A stretch of DNA of 64,000 nt from Micrasema longulum (lineage: Eukaryota > Arthropoda > Insecta > Trichoptera > Brachycentridae). The notes under the pieces are model-generated. The model made no database searches. It was not told the origin of the DNA and was given only the letters and a program-made list of their open reading frames with translations. The stretch is from contig JAGVSM010002401.1 in the NCBI GenBank assembly GCA_022494885.1, positions 1 to 64,000 on the forward strand. Direction: 5' to 3'. The translations under genes were made by a program, and so were the position numbers. Of the stretch, positions 63,759-64,000 are shown piece by piece; positions within the stretch are counted from its first letter, which is position 1; every line of letters starts with the position of its first letter.

Positions 63759-64000
63759 TATCATCATCATCATTCCTTTTCCACACTAAATGGTGCAAAA
63801 AGCACTTCTTTGTTACACAAATTGAAGTGTATCTTGAAAATTTTTGCTACATGAAGGTAAGATGATCAGTCTTACGCTTCAGATACCAGTCCAGGGACTA
63901 TGAAATACTCTTGTGTAAAAACATCTTTTTAAATAAATATTTCACGTCAAGCATGTCGGGAATCGAACCCAAGACCTCTTGCATGGCTGAACGCGCTGAC
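63759..64000 (-). mobile_element. SINE-A copy, head cut by window end
   Basis: The plus strand shows TCATCATCATCATTCCTTTT (tail), TGAAGGTAAGATGATCAGTC, TTACGCTTCAGATACCAGTC, AAATAAATATTTCACGTCAA, GTCGGGAATCGAACCCAAGA (B box) and CTTGCATGGCTGAACGCGCT. It is well preserved; the A-box part would lie beyond 64000. Confidence 0.85.

Noticed and set aside
1..64000. CRISPR array, prophage, operon or other prokaryotic system
   Set aside because: No regularly spaced identical repeats, no Shine-Dalgarno-led ORF series and no bacterial gene families. Eukaryotic LINE, SINE, mariner and Helitron signatures are throughout.
1..64000. Integrated viral sequence
   Set aside because: No capsid, polymerase or glycoprotein motifs other than LINE reverse transcriptase and mariner transposase were seen.

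Overview
This window is gene-poor, AT-rich animal DNA built mostly from old, broken transposable elements. I see no prokaryotic features, no confident host gene, and no intact transposon ORF. The longest open frames are repeat-derived or chance. The element mix fits an arthropod, most likely an insect: an R1-clade LINE fragment, two mariner fragments, a Helitron 3' end of the insect CTAG type, and several tRNA-headed SINEs, one with a terminal GTCTGGGTGTT block of a kind I remember from Lepidoptera. The order is an inference from memory, not a search result.

Layout. 0-8 kb: a LINE C-terminus at 3.1 kb, the first MITE-B and SINE-A copies, a 121-bp tandem duplication, and a LINE-C 3' end at 6.3 kb. 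8.3-13 kb: the densest part. An L2/CR1-like LINE 3' half (minus) lies near an RTE-like LINE fragment that is split by a 512-bp non-autonomous element. That element carries the same 3' tail as the LINE. 13.9-20 kb: SINEs, a candidate 75-codon exon, an internally deleted mariner with both TIRs, a split tRNA-like SINE, and a 1-kb foldback element with arms of about 300 bp. 20-29 kb: RTE-like LINE pieces, a Helitron 3' terminus, a LINE with a duplicated 3' UTR, and a short MITE. 29-47 kb: composite SINEs with an extra 5' module, MITE-B copies (some in inverted pairs), an AT-rich minisatellite, and two LINEs head to head at 40.6 kb. 47-64 kb: more LINE-C, SINE-A, SINE-H and MITE-B copies, a GC-rich block at 51.3 kb, a mariner 5' end at 53.1 kb and the R1 fragment at 54.5 kb.

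Letter names (SINE-A, MITE-B, LINE-C and so on) are mine. They group copies that I could align to one another inside this window. Boundaries are by eye and usually good to 5-20 bases. There is no gene network to describe. The biology visible here is element dynamics: SINEs that share tails with LINEs, nested insertions, 5'-truncated LINEs, and non-autonomous derivatives. Stretches not listed are AT-rich sequence in which I recognised nothing.
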